A stretch of 11,817 nt of DNA from an uncultured Flavobacteriales bacterium (GCA_913057815.1 CAJXOV010000025.1:1-11817); one strand, 5' to 3'. Positions 1 through 7,968 are shown, numbered from the stretch's first letter. Notes: a model not told the origin generated them from the sequence alone. Translations and numbers: made by a program.

Positions 1-44
1 CACCTCTCTATTCGTCGGCAGCGTCAGATGTGTATAAGAGACAG
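1..44 (+). other. Untrimmed Illumina Nextera adapter (not genomic)
   Basis: Bases 12-25 read TCGTCGGCAGCGTC and 26-44 read AGATGTGTATAAGAGACAG. Together they are the Nextera read-1 transposase adapter, the second part being the 19-base Tn5 mosaic end. Bases 4-11, CTCTCTAT, match a standard Nextera i5 index (recalled as S502), and bases 1-3, CAC, match the end of the P5 primer that precedes the index. All four parts are in the exact order of a finished library molecule, so this stretch is synthetic and genomic DNA begins at base 45. It supplies a false ATG at base 30 for the following reading frame. Confidence 0.98.
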
Positions 45-1625
45 AGTTTAGACTTAGTAACACGGCTAAAAAACAAATGGAAAATCAAACTGTCTGAGTC
101 CACCCAAATACACCTAAATAATCAATTTGGTATAACCGATGGAAACAGGTCTAATTTATCGGAAACCTCGTTCTTAGAAGATGGACTAAATAGCTCATTT
201 ACATCTTCTACAAATGAAATTCTAATGAACGGATATGATTTCAGTTCAAAAGCTAAGTTTCTGAAAAAACTAAAAAAGGAAGGACGAAACTGGGTAACCT
301 CGTTAGACTTTAAGCTAGCTGAAAACCAAAAAACAAATGATATAGACAATAGTCAAGTGAGCGAATTGTTTTCATCCGAAATCCTTCAAAAGCTAGAAAA
401 TCATCAAAATGAGCAAACTATTTATGGAAAAACAGCTTATACTGAGCCTTTAAGCAAAGACAAATACCTCATTCTTTCTGCCAACTTCAACAGAAGTGTG
501 AATTCTCCTACTCAAACTACATTTGACGTATTAGATTCTCAAGAACAGCTCAACTCCACTTTTTCAGGTGCTTTAAAATCTGAACTAACAAGCGCTGCTT
601 TTAGCTTGGCTCTTAAGATGAATAAAAAGAAACACAGATTAAATTTAGGAGTCTCTCCAGTCACTTATACACTAACAAATTCCTCTGAGATATTCATCAA
701 AGGTATCGAAAAGAAAAAAGAAACCATCCTACCATTTCTCTTTTACAATTGGAAAATTTCCAATCTAAACGAAATGAAGTTTAACTATTCCACAGAGATT
801 AATACACCTGGAATCTCAGAGCTTTTTCCAATTGTAAATAACTCTAATCCTAATTTTATTTCTCGTGGAAATGAAAACTTAGATCTTGGTTATTCTCACA
901 ATTTCGAATTAGCTTATAATTCATTCAAGTCTTTTAGCAGTAAAACGTTGTTTTTAAATTTGACCCATACTATTAGTCATGATCGAGTTATTAATACCAT
1001 AAATGTTTCTGAGAATTTCATTCAAACTATTACTCCAGAAAACTCCGAAAAGTATAATTCTACAAACCTTTATTTAGAATACGGATTTAATATCTCCAAG
1101 CTGGGAATTCATCCGAGTGCTGGGGTAGATAGTAGACTAACTAATTACATAGGAAAAGTAAACCAAGAAGAAAATGAAGTGACAGAAAGTGTAAGCCGTT
1201 TAACAGCTTCAGTTTCCAACATAGACCAATCTAATTTCAGTTTAAAGCTGGGGTATGGATTGAACTTTAATACTTCAGAATACTCTTTAAGGAAAGAATT
1301 TAACCAGGAGTTTTTTAACCAAGACACCTATTTGAATTTAACCGTTAATTTTAGTAAACGTCTTCGTTTCAAAACAGATATTACACAAAACTTTTATTCT
1401 AAAGAGTCATTTTCTGATTCAAGAACATTTACTATCTGGAATAGTTCTTTGAGTGTATCTCTAGCAGAATCTAAATGGAGATTTGGAGTCATGGCCAAAG
1501 ACATGCTCAATCAAAATATTGGTTTCAGCAGAACCAATTCCTTGAATTCATTAAACGAAAGCAGATTCAACGCGCTAGGCCGTTACATGGCTTTAAATCT
1601 CACTTATAGCTTTAAGAAAAAGTGA
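45..1625 (+). CDS. Outer-membrane beta-barrel protein, TonB-receptor-like, 5' partial
   Basis: This is the C-terminal part of an outer-membrane beta-barrel of the Bacteroidota OMP_b-brl_3 / TonB-dependent-receptor type. About 526 genuine residues are visible. The sequence alternates polar and hydrophobic residues in repeated beta-strand segments. A block with SELFP, then GNENLDLGYSHNFELAY about two thirds of the way through the first half, is the counterpart of the 'GNPNLKPEYSHNFELGY' block of this family. Near the end, KDMLNQNIGFSR and a final strand YMALNLTYSF ending in aromatic Phe are typical of the last barrel strands recognised by the BAM machinery. No plug domain or signal peptide is present because the 5' end is lost at the adapter junction. 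The open frame continues to an ATG at base 30, but that lies inside the adapter and its first five residues (MYKRQ) are artificial. The substrate cannot be inferred. The stop is TGA at 1623-1625, and no clear hairpin terminator follows. Confidence 0.85.
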   Translation, partial: SLDLVTRLKNKWKIKLSESTQIHLNNQFGITDGNRSNLSETSFLEDGLNSSFTSSTNEILMNGYDFSSKAKFLKKLKKEGRNWVTSLDFKLAENQKTNDIDNSQVSELFSSEILQKLENHQNEQTIYGKTAYTEPLSKDKYLILSANFNRSVNSPTQTTFDVLDSQEQLNSTFSGALKSELTSAAFSLALKMNKKKHRLNLGVSPVTYTLTNSSEIFIKGIEKKKETILPFLFYNWKISNLNEMKFNYSTEINTPGISELFPIVNNSNPNFISRGNENLDLGYSHNFELAYNSFKSFSSKTLFLNLTHTISHDRVINTINVSENFIQTITPENSEKYNSTNLYLEYGFNISKLGIHPSAGVDSRLTNYIGKVNQEENEVTESVSRLTASVSNIDQSNFSLKLGYGLNFNTSEYSLRKEFNQEFFNQDTYLNLTVNFSKRLRFKTDITQNFYSKESFSDSRTFTIWNSSLSVSLAESKWRFGVMAKDMLNQNIGFSRTNSLNSLNESRFNALGRYMALNLTYSFKKK

Positions 1626-1927
1626 TTTTTTTATCAACTTGAGACGTTCAATGGAATTCTAAAGATCATTGATTTAAGAGTGTTTCAGGAAAATCTAAGC
1701 GAATAACTTAAACTCTACCAAGTTTAATGTACATAGAATCAAGAATACTCAACGCTTAAAATCTAAAAAGTAACCGCCTTATTCTCAAAACCCATCTTTC
1801 AGGATTCCTCCGTTTATGAGATATATCATGTTCTCATCTCCTAAAAAACATTAGCTTCGCCATATAACGGTTGGAAGAATTAGATGATTATTCTTTTCAG
1901 CGTTGCAACGCCAGAATAAGATAACCC
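1626..1927. other. Intergenic gap upstream of the desaturase
   Basis: This 302-base AT-rich gap lies between two plus-strand genes. I find no convincing coding frame and no tRNA-like structure. There is no hairpin followed by a T tract after the barrel gene, only a short T run at its stop. The notable structure is the nested inverted repeat at 1888-1919, just before the desaturase start, annotated separately. A weak candidate Bacteroidota promoter, TTG at 1871-1873 and a TATTCTTTT-like element at 1889-1897, would place transcription initiation inside that repeat, but its spacing and match are poor. Confidence 0.6.
1888..1919. promoter_or_regulatory. Nested inverted repeat before the desaturase start
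   Basis: Outer arms TTATTCT (1888-1894) and AGAATAA (1913-1919) are exact reverse complements. They enclose a perfect 12-base palindrome, GCGTTGCAACGC (1900-1911). The two parts are separated by 5 bases on the left and 1 on the right. The repeat ends 8 bases before the desaturase ATG. It could be an operator for a dimeric repressor, or an mRNA hairpin affecting translation. It is not followed by a T tract, so it is unlikely to be a terminator. The structure is directly visible; its function is inference. Confidence 0.5.
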
Positions 1928-2905
1928 ATGAAGTTACTAGAAATCAGAAAGGAAGTAATGCTCACCCTCGAGAAATCGATGGATGAACTTCTCAGCAAGT
2001 ATTTGAAATCTCCTGACACCAATTGGCAGCCAGCAGATTTTCTTCCTGATGCTTCTGATCCTGGATTTCATGATCAGGTAAAGGAAATTCAAGAGCTTTC
2101 TAGAGAAATGAATTATGACCTATTCGTTACGCTTATAGGAGATACCATCACTGAGGAAGCGTTACCTACTTATGAGTCTTGGCTAATGTCGGTAGTAGGA
2201 ATAGATAACGAAGGAAGAAACGGCTGGAGTCAATGGATTAGATCTTGGACTGCGGAAGAAAACAGACATGGAGATTTACTTAATAAGTATCTGTACTTAT
2301 CTGGCAGAGTAGATATGAAAGAAATGGAAATTTCTACGCAACACTTGATCAGTGATGGGTTTGATATTCAAACAGGTAAAGATCCATATAGAAACTTTGT
2401 TTATACTAGTTTTCAGGAGGTAGCTACCAATATTTCACACAGAAGAGTAGCTAGTCAGTGCAAACAACTGGGGAATGATTTATTAGCTAAAATTTGTGGA
2501 AACATAGCAGCGGATGAAGCCCGTCATGGAAGAGCTTATAGTGATTTCGTTTCTAGAATTTTTGAATTAGATCCTTCTGAAATGATGCTGGCTTTCCAAG
2601 ATATGATGAAGAAGAAAATAGTAATGCCGGCTCATTTTTTAAGAGAATCAGGAGGAGCTATCAATGATCTTTATTCTCATTTCTCAGATGCAGCACAGCG
2701 TGTGAATGTGTATACCACATATGATTATATAGACATCTTAAAAGGGTTACTAAACGACTGGAAAATAGCCGATAGAACAGACCTTACTTCTGAAGCTGAA
2801 AAAGCTAGAGATTTTCTAATGGCGCTGCCAAGCAGACTAACTAGAATTTCAGAAAGAATAGCTATTCCAGAAGCACAGTATGAATTTAGCTGGGTAAAGA
2901 GATAA
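1928..2905 (+). CDS. Acyl-ACP desaturase (diiron, soluble)
   Basis: This 325-residue protein belongs to the soluble acyl-[acyl carrier protein] desaturases (fatty acid desaturase type 2 family). These enzymes use O2 and reduced ferredoxin to place a cis double bond in an ACP-bound saturated acyl chain in the cytoplasm. The diiron ligands seen in the plant stearoyl-ACP enzyme are all present: E76 in TEEALPTY, E111 and H114 in EENRHGD, E164 in SFQEVATNISH, and E197 and H200 in DEARHG. The 53- and 33-residue spacings between E111, E164 and E197 equal those in the castor enzyme; the first interval is 3 residues shorter. There is no transit or signal peptide and no membrane segment, as expected for the soluble class. 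The ATG at 1928 fits the family N-terminus; there is no Shine-Dalgarno, which is normal for Bacteroidota. Double-bond position and chain-length preference cannot be read from the sequence. A nested inverted repeat immediately upstream may regulate it. Confidence 0.95.
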   Translation: MKLLEIRKEVMLTLEKSMDELLSKYLKSPDTNWQPADFLPDASDPGFHDQVKEIQELSREMNYDLFVTLIGDTITEEALPTYESWLMSVVGIDNEGRNGWSQWIRSWTAEENRHGDLLNKYLYLSGRVDMKEMEISTQHLISDGFDIQTGKDPYRNFVYTSFQEVATNISHRRVASQCKQLGNDLLAKICGNIAADEARHGRAYSDFVSRIFELDPSEMMLAFQDMMKKKIVMPAHFLRESGGAINDLYSHFSDAAQRVNVYTTYDYIDILKGLLNDWKIADRTDLTSEAEKARDFLMALPSRLTRISERIAIPEAQYEFSWVKR

Positions 2906-2921
2906 GAATTCAAACTGGTTT

Positions 2922-4319
2922 TTACTTCTTAGATTGACTTTTCACTAAGGCTTTCAGGCCTTCTGTCGACTTATCGAAATCTTCCATATCTAAGAAATCA
3001 CCCTTTCCTAGATCAGCTAATTCTGCCATCTTCTTTTTAGTAAAATTAGTTCCCTTAATTCCTAGAACAGATAGGTTAATGTTTCTTCGAGAATTTTTAG
3101 TCACCAACTTTTCTATGGCTTCTACTTCTGAAACCCTAAAAACTCCATCTGTAGCTATATACACTCTATTGTTTCCCTTAGAGATAAAAGAAGACTTAGC
3201 TGTACTGTAAGCTTGTTTTAAACCTCTTTCTCCATTGGTAGCACCTTGAGGAGATAACGCCCTAATTTCAGAGATTATTTCTTCTTTGTTAGCTCCACTG
3301 GTCGGCTCTAAAAGAACGTTCGTATTTCTAGCATATGAGACTAAAGAAATTTTATCTTCTGGCCTCATCATAGCTACTAGCTCTATCATGGAGGCTTTTA
3401 ATATGTCCATCCTTCCATTCTGATTCATAGAGCCTGATACATCAACCAAGAAGACAATATTATTTGGTTTGTAAACCCTAGAGTCAAATTCAGAAAAAGG
3501 CTCGTCTGGCATGATCTCCACAAGTTCTTCCTCTTTCACTTCCTCGGCTATTTCAAGTTCTTCTTCTTCTTCCATTAACTCTTCTTCTGGAACTTCCTCA
3601 ATAACTTCTGCTATTTCTTCTTCCTCCACAATTACAACTTCTGGTTCGGGAACTAGCAATGGAGTTAAGTCAAAAACAAAACGGTGGTTTTTAGAGTTTA
3701 CATAACTGTATAATTCTGCAGATTCATAGCCCTCTGCTTCCACCAGAAAATAGAAATACCGTATAGGCAGTTTCGCTGAACGTTCTCCATTCCTATCTGT
3801 AGATAAATCTACTGCTACTACGCCTCTATCTATAAGTCTGATTTGAGCACCTTTTATTCTCTCTTTAGTTCCTTCTTCCTGAACCACGAAATCCGTAACA
3901 AATGTCTTTTCATGACCTGCAGGTCTCTCGTTAAAATTAGGACATGATGGATTTCCATAAGGATCTATATACTTTACATTTCCCTTGATTTTTATCTCCA
4001 ATGGCTCATTCATAGTGCTGAACCAGATGGTGATTTTATCGTTAAATACACCTTCTGAGAATGGATTGAATTTCCACCTGAGATATACAGTATCTCCTGG
4101 AGCCACACTTTTAGAACTGATATGAGCTGCATAGTCTCTAGGAAAATCATTAGTTAATAATAGGGAAGACTTTGTTCCAGTATTCACCAAGTAAATCTCC
4201 TTTTCTAGGCTAGTATCAGGTCCTATATTTCCATAGTTAATTACTCTTTCCGACACACTAATTTGTGCATCTACTAGCGTTGCAATAATTACTAATAATA
4301 AGGTAAGAAAGAGCTTCAT
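2922..4319 (-). CDS. Secreted VWA-domain protein with acidic linker
   Basis: This protein of about 465 residues starts with a signal peptide (MKLFLTLLLVIIATLVDA, probable cleavage before Q19) and has no lipobox. Residues about 20-117 look like an immunoglobulin-like ASH/DUF1573-type domain (VINYGNIGPDT, VNTG, WKFNPFSEG). Residues about 140-220 resemble a carboxypeptidase-regulatory or Cna-B-like beta domain (GAQIRLIDRG, AEGYES). An acidic linker at about 224-275 is roughly half glutamate. A C-terminal VWA domain carries a complete MIDAS metal site: DVSGS (D293, S295, S297), T361 in GATNG and D391 in TDG. It is probably periplasmic or surface-exposed and may bind a protein partner through the metal site. 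There is no T9SS sorting domain. The open frame extends 14 codons further to an ATG at 4361 that overlaps the GH3 stop (TAATG). I chose 4319 because it gives a standard signal peptide. It is likely co-transcribed with the GH3 gene upstream. Its specific function is unknown. Confidence 0.85.
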   Translation of the reverse strand: MKLFLTLLLVIIATLVDAQISVSERVINYGNIGPDTSLEKEIYLVNTGTKSSLLLTNDFPRDYAAHISSKSVAPGDTVYLRWKFNPFSEGVFNDKITIWFSTMNEPLEIKIKGNVKYIDPYGNPSCPNFNERPAGHEKTFVTDFVVQEEGTKERIKGAQIRLIDRGVVAVDLSTDRNGERSAKLPIRYFYFLVEAEGYESAELYSYVNSKNHRFVFDLTPLLVPEPEVVIVEEEEIAEVIEEVPEEELMEEEEELEIAEEVKEEELVEIMPDEPFSEFDSRVYKPNNIVFLVDVSGSMNQNGRMDILKASMIELVAMMRPEDKISLVSYARNTNVLLEPTSGANKEEIISEIRALSPQGATNGERGLKQAYSTAKSSFISKGNNRVYIATDGVFRVSEVEAIEKLVTKNSRRNINLSVLGIKGTNFTKKKMAELADLGKGDFLDMEDFDKSTEGLKALVKSQSKK

Positions 4320-4360
4320 TCTGATAAAACGTTTAGAATGCCAAAGCATTGTTAATAGCA

Positions 4361-5863
4361 TTAGTTAACCACATACTGTGCCAGTGCATCAGCTATTTTT
4401 CTATCGTTAGATAATCTAGGAACTTTATTCTGTCCTCCCAGTTTTCCTTGACTCTTCATATAGCTTTCGAAAGCACTGGAGTCCAACTCAGAAATAACCA
4501 ACTCTCTCAGTACTTTTCCCTTTATTAAATCCAAGTAATATACATTCTGCTCCTTCATGCTTTTCTCTAAACTATTGATGAAAGCATTTTTATCTTTTGG
4601 TTTACTTTCAAACTCAACAAGCCATTCATGGTATGGTAATCCTTCTACAGGAGTTACCTGTGGAGCCACATGAAACTCTCGGATACTCGCCCCATGTTCT
4701 TCGCAGGCAGCTGTCATGGCAGTTTCTACTTCTTTTCCTATGACATGCTCACCAAATGCAGAAGTGAAATGTTTAATTCTTCCTGTCACCTTAATTCTAG
4801 GTGGATTTAACGAAGTAAATTCTACAGTATCTCCTATGCTATAAGCCCACAAGCCAGCATTAGATGTGATCAAAAGGGCGTAGTTTTTATTTAATTCTAC
4901 CTGCCCTACGTGCAGTCTGGTAGGATTTTCATTGCTAGCTTCTTCAGCTGGAATAAATTCAAAGAACATTCCTGCATCTATATTTAAGAGCATTCCTTTT
5001 TCAGATTGAGAATCCTGAAAAGCTATAAATCCCTCACTAGCTGGATATAACTCAATTGTAGGGATTTCCTCTCCTATTAATTCTTTAAAACGCTCTTTGT
5101 AAGGATCAAAATTTACACCTCCATAAACGAATAAGGAGAAGTTAGGGAATACTTCTTTGATTTTCTTTTTACCAGTTCTTTTTAAAAGCTCTTCATAGTA
5201 CATCTGCACCCAGCTAGGGATTCCACTAATCAAAGTCATATCCTCCTTCAATGTTTCATCAGTGATAGCACTCACTTTTTCTTCCCAATCTTCTATGCAG
5301 TTAGTTTCGAAACTTGGCATTCTGTTTCTCTGTAAATATGCAGGGACGTAATTAGCCACAATGCCAGATAACCGTCCAAATTTCACACCTGAAGGAAGTG
5401 TTTCTAATAAAGGACTTCCCTGAAGAAAAATCATCTTCCCATTTAAAAAATCTGAATTTCCCGATTCCGCCACATAACAGAATAATGCATTCCTAGCAGC
5501 TGCTATTTGAGTCTTTAGGCTCTCCTTCGTTAAAGGAATGTACTTAGCACCAGAAGTAGTACCAGATGTTTTGCATAAATAGTCTGGCTTTCCTGGCCAA
5601 AGCACATCTGAAGCGTTGGCTTTTATCTGTTCAACATATGGCCGAAAAGCCTCATAATCTTTGGCTGGAATAGTGGATTTATATGAGTGATAGTCCATCC
5701 CAGATTTCAATCCATGATCAGAACCGTATTTCGTCTTAGCACCTGAATTAATAAGGGAATCTAAGACTTTCAATTGAGTTTCTGCAGCAGAGCCAGCTTT
5801 CTTAAGCAGTCTTTTTTTTACTCTCTTGGCCAATGGTAGTGCCACCAATTTCTTCAATCCCAT
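4361..5863 (-). CDS. GH3-family acyl-adenylate-forming enzyme
   Basis: This 500-residue protein belongs to the GH3 (auxin-responsive promoter) family, whose plant members activate carboxylic acids such as jasmonate or indoleacetate as acyl-adenylates and conjugate them to amino acids. The three nucleotide-binding motifs are visible: the P-loop-like KTSGTTSGAK (98-107), YPASEG (273-278), and YSIGD (341-345) followed by TGR (360-362). SAFGEHV (368-374) and the C-terminal KLGGQNKVPRL block (474-484) match Bacteroidota members of the family. There is no signal peptide or membrane segment, so it is probably cytoplasmic; the basic N-terminus (KRVKKRLLKK) may contact membranes. The substrate in bacteria is unknown. 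The gene begins 38 bases after the terminator T tract of the upstream gene, so its promoter must be very compact or overlap that terminator. The VWA gene follows closely, and the two probably form an operon. Confidence 0.9.
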   Translation of the reverse strand: MGLKKLVALPLAKRVKKRLLKKAGSAAETQLKVLDSLINSGAKTKYGSDHGLKSGMDYHSYKSTIPAKDYEAFRPYVEQIKANASDVLWPGKPDYLCKTSGTTSGAKYIPLTKESLKTQIAAARNALFCYVAESGNSDFLNGKMIFLQGSPLLETLPSGVKFGRLSGIVANYVPAYLQRNRMPSFETNCIEDWEEKVSAITDETLKEDMTLISGIPSWVQMYYEELLKRTGKKKIKEVFPNFSLFVYGGVNFDPYKERFKELIGEEIPTIELYPASEGFIAFQDSQSEKGMLLNIDAGMFFEFIPAEEASNENPTRLHVGQVELNKNYALLITSNAGLWAYSIGDTVEFTSLNPPRIKVTGRIKHFTSAFGEHVIGKEVETAMTAACEEHGASIREFHVAPQVTPVEGLPYHEWLVEFESKPKDKNAFINSLEKSMKEQNVYYLDLIKGKVLRELVISELDSSAFESYMKSQGKLGGQNKVPRLSNDRKIADALAQYVVN

Positions 5864-5901
5864 GGTGTAAAATTAACTATTGCTACGCTAATATTAGAAA
5901 C

Positions 5902-5932
5902 AAAAAACGCCCTGCTACAAAGCAAGGCGTTT
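5902..5932 (-). terminator. Intrinsic terminator after the 5956-7869 gene
   Basis: AAACGCC (5905-5911) pairs with GGCGTTT (5926-5932), and TGCT (5913-5916) pairs with AGCA (5921-5924). There is one C-A mismatch between the two helices and a four-base loop, ACAA. Read on the minus strand, the stem is followed by six T residues (bases 5907 down to 5902). The hairpin begins 24 bases after the stop of the upstream minus-strand gene, a textbook Rho-independent layout. Confidence 0.9.
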
Positions 5933-5955
5933 CATATAACTTTAAAATATTTTTT

Positions 5956-7869
5956 CTACTCGATAACCAGAGTTTTCTCAAGTTTACCTAGCTCACTGTT
6001 CATCCTTATTACATACGAACCGGTAGGCAATGAAGACACATCAATAGTTAATTTGTGAGATCCAGCTTGATCGTTTCCTACATATAAATTTTCCAAATGC
6101 TTTCCTTGAATATCAAAAAGACCAATTATCAATTCTGCATTTGATGCCAAATCATACTCGAGAGTAATTACATCAGATGCTGGATTAGGGTATATACTGG
6201 CTTTTACTGCGTTCGTTTCAGTTTCTTCAACATCTACCAATACATCGAAATTCATTCTCACCATAGGAATTCTATCCAAATAGTTCAAAGAAGGAACTCC
6301 ATCATCATCATTAAATCTAGCCCAAGCAGTTAATGGCTGTGCCTCACCACTCATAGAAAAAGTAACTTCAGAAGGGGTGTCGATAGTTCCGACTACTGCT
6401 AAATAAGTAGAGTCCTCAATTAATGAAATTGGAGTATCAAAATTAAACACCATCATTTGCTCATCTCCAAAACTATTTAAATGGAAGAACTGCACTACCT
6501 GGAGTTCTGTGGTAGCTATTGGTTCCAAAATCACTCCTTCATCTAAAGAGAAGCCATATAAGGTGGCGTAGCAATGTGATCCTGTTAATGTACTTGAACT
6601 CATTCCTGCAGAAATACTGTAAAGCTCATTACCTTCATCAGAAGGAACGTAAACAGCACCAACTTCGTAAGTAGTATTATCAAATTCTTCAGCTGGGAAA
6701 TAATAAGAATCAGCCCCTCCTTCATCTCGAGCTAAAGTACTTGGCGTTACTTCTATAGTTTTTACCACCTCATTATTATCAGGTGATTCATCTTCTTGGT
6801 TTTGTGAAATGACATATTCTAACTCGTAAGTCTCTACGTCAGATGGAAGTGCCACAATCCCTGTTTCAAACGTTGTTGACTCATCTGGAAACAAAGTGAC
6901 ATTTCCTGAAACACTTGAGTCTATTTCAGATCCTCCTTGTGTAATTGTGGTGGTTAAGTTAACCCCCATTTGAGCTTCTCCTCCTCTGTTTTCGGCTTGT
7001 GCTGATAAGTCGAGTTCGATGGTAGATGAAGATGGATACTTAAAATACTGCATTCCCAGAAAATCTTCAAAATCATCTGACGATTGAATATCTAAATCAC
7101 CATGAAGAGTATGGTCGATCTGTACATTATTCTGTTCAATAGAGATTAATTGAATATCATCAATCATCCAGAAGTAATAAGATCCACTAAACGAAAACCT
7201 AATTTTCACATCAGATTCTCCCCCAGCGAGACCTGAAATGTTTTTTCTAACTCTCATGTCTCTCGGAGAACTCGCATTGGTTCCAGTAAAATCATTTACA
7301 ATCACATCCTGAAATTCACCTCCGTTTACACTTAACTGAATTTTAGTAACTGAGTCGAAATTTTTCAAATACTGATTGAACTCTAAAGCCACATACACTT
7401 TATCCGTTAAATCCAGAGAAGCGGTTGTCAAAGAAGAATTATGAGGGGCTGCCGAAATACCCGAACCGAAATCTCCACAGTCTCCTTCCGAAGAATCCCA
7501 AAAATCAGAATCAAAGATTAAGAATCCATTGTCTGCCGTAGGTGACAAAATAGGTTCTCCACCTTCTAGACCATCATCAATACAGTTTCCTGCTGTTCCT
7601 ATAAGGTTGTTCGGTGTAGTGGTAGAACTTCTATACTCCCACTTAGCATCAGTAAGAACTAAACCAGTGTCATAATTAGTATTGGTCCAACCTACAGGAA
7701 TACCATCTGAAAAATCTTCTTCCCAGAAGACTTCTTCTATTCGAAGTGATTCTTCTTCAGCTCTTTCAAATTCATAAGTTCCATTATCAGGAGTGTACTC
7801 ATATGTCTGAGCTACAGCTCCTACTAAGCACAATAACATGCATAGCACTAGAGAGAATAAGTGTTTCAT
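5956..7869 (-). CDS. T9SS type A sorting-domain secreted protein (paralog 1)
   Basis: This 637-residue secreted protein has a signal peptide (residues 1-20, ending GAVAQ, cleavage probably after A20). Residues about 46-242 form a jelly-roll or MAM-like domain ('choice-of-anchor J' type). It opens with FWEEDFSDG, has an ALEFNQYL strand in the middle, and closes with FWMIDDIQLI. A beta-sandwich of CARDB or Ig-like character follows, then a second beta-rich domain beginning ARDEGGADSYYFP. Residues 558-637 are a T9SS type A sorting domain: YPNPASD, an ELIIGLFDIQGK strand, LPTGSYVIRM and a final KTLVIE. Cargo with this tail crosses the outer membrane through T9SS, is usually cleaved, and is released or anchored at the surface. 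No catalytic motif is recognisable, so it may be an adhesin or carbohydrate-binding protein. The gene has its own terminator and is the first of three tandem paralogs. Confidence 0.88.
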   Translation of the reverse strand: MKHLFSLVLCMLLCLVGAVAQTYEYTPDNGTYEFERAEEESLRIEEVFWEEDFSDGIPVGWTNTNYDTGLVLTDAKWEYRSSTTTPNNLIGTAGNCIDDGLEGGEPILSPTADNGFLIFDSDFWDSSEGDCGDFGSGISAAPHNSSLTTASLDLTDKVYVALEFNQYLKNFDSVTKIQLSVNGGEFQDVIVNDFTGTNASSPRDMRVRKNISGLAGGESDVKIRFSFSGSYYFWMIDDIQLISIEQNNVQIDHTLHGDLDIQSSDDFEDFLGMQYFKYPSSSTIELDLSAQAENRGGEAQMGVNLTTTITQGGSEIDSSVSGNVTLFPDESTTFETGIVALPSDVETYELEYVISQNQEDESPDNNEVVKTIEVTPSTLARDEGGADSYYFPAEEFDNTTYEVGAVYVPSDEGNELYSISAGMSSSTLTGSHCYATLYGFSLDEGVILEPIATTELQVVQFFHLNSFGDEQMMVFNFDTPISLIEDSTYLAVVGTIDTPSEVTFSMSGEAQPLTAWARFNDDDGVPSLNYLDRIPMVRMNFDVLVDVEETETNAVKASIYPNPASDVITLEYDLASNAELIIGLFDIQGKHLENLYVGNDQAGSHKLTIDVSSLPTGSYVIRMNSELGKLEKTLVIE

Positions 7870-7906
7870 TTACGACATTTTAAAGTTAGGATACAAATGT
7901 GCGTAT

Positions 7907-7938
7907 AAAAATAGAGCCGATTCTGTGAGAATCGGCTC
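7907..7938 (-). terminator. Intrinsic terminator after the 7969-9798 gene
   Basis: This is a perfect 11-base-pair stem: GAGCCGATTCT (7914-7924) pairs with AGAATCGGCTC (7928-7938), with a three-base loop GTG. On the minus strand it is followed by a T-rich tract TATTTTTA (bases 7913 down to about 7906). It begins 31 bases after the stop codon of the minus-strand gene that ends at 7969. Only about 37 bases separate its T tract from the start codon of the next gene at 7869. Confidence 0.92.
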
Positions 7939-7968
7939 ATAAAAAAGTAAGATATTTCCTACTGATTG

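Noticed and set aside
122..349. 75-residue minus-strand open frame
   Set aside because: It lies wholly inside the barrel gene on the opposite strand and has no recognisable domain or start context.
1145..1327. 60-residue minus-strand open frame
   Set aside because: It is antisense to the barrel gene, short, and without features; most likely chance.
1690..1766. Direct repeat AAAATCTAA at 1690-1698 and 1758-1766
   Set aside because: Nine bases in AT-rich intergenic DNA are expected by chance; no further copies or symmetry were seen.
2725..2913. 62-residue minus-strand open frame overlapping the desaturase end
   Set aside because: It is antisense to conserved desaturase coding sequence, with no independent support.
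2906..2921. Possible shared terminator between the convergent desaturase and VWA genes
   Set aside because: The 16-base gap has no hairpin and only a short T run.
3511..3705. Ser/Thr-rich 64-residue plus-strand open frame
   Set aside because: It is the antisense of the glutamate-rich linker of the VWA gene; GAA/GAG codons read backwards give serine-rich low complexity.
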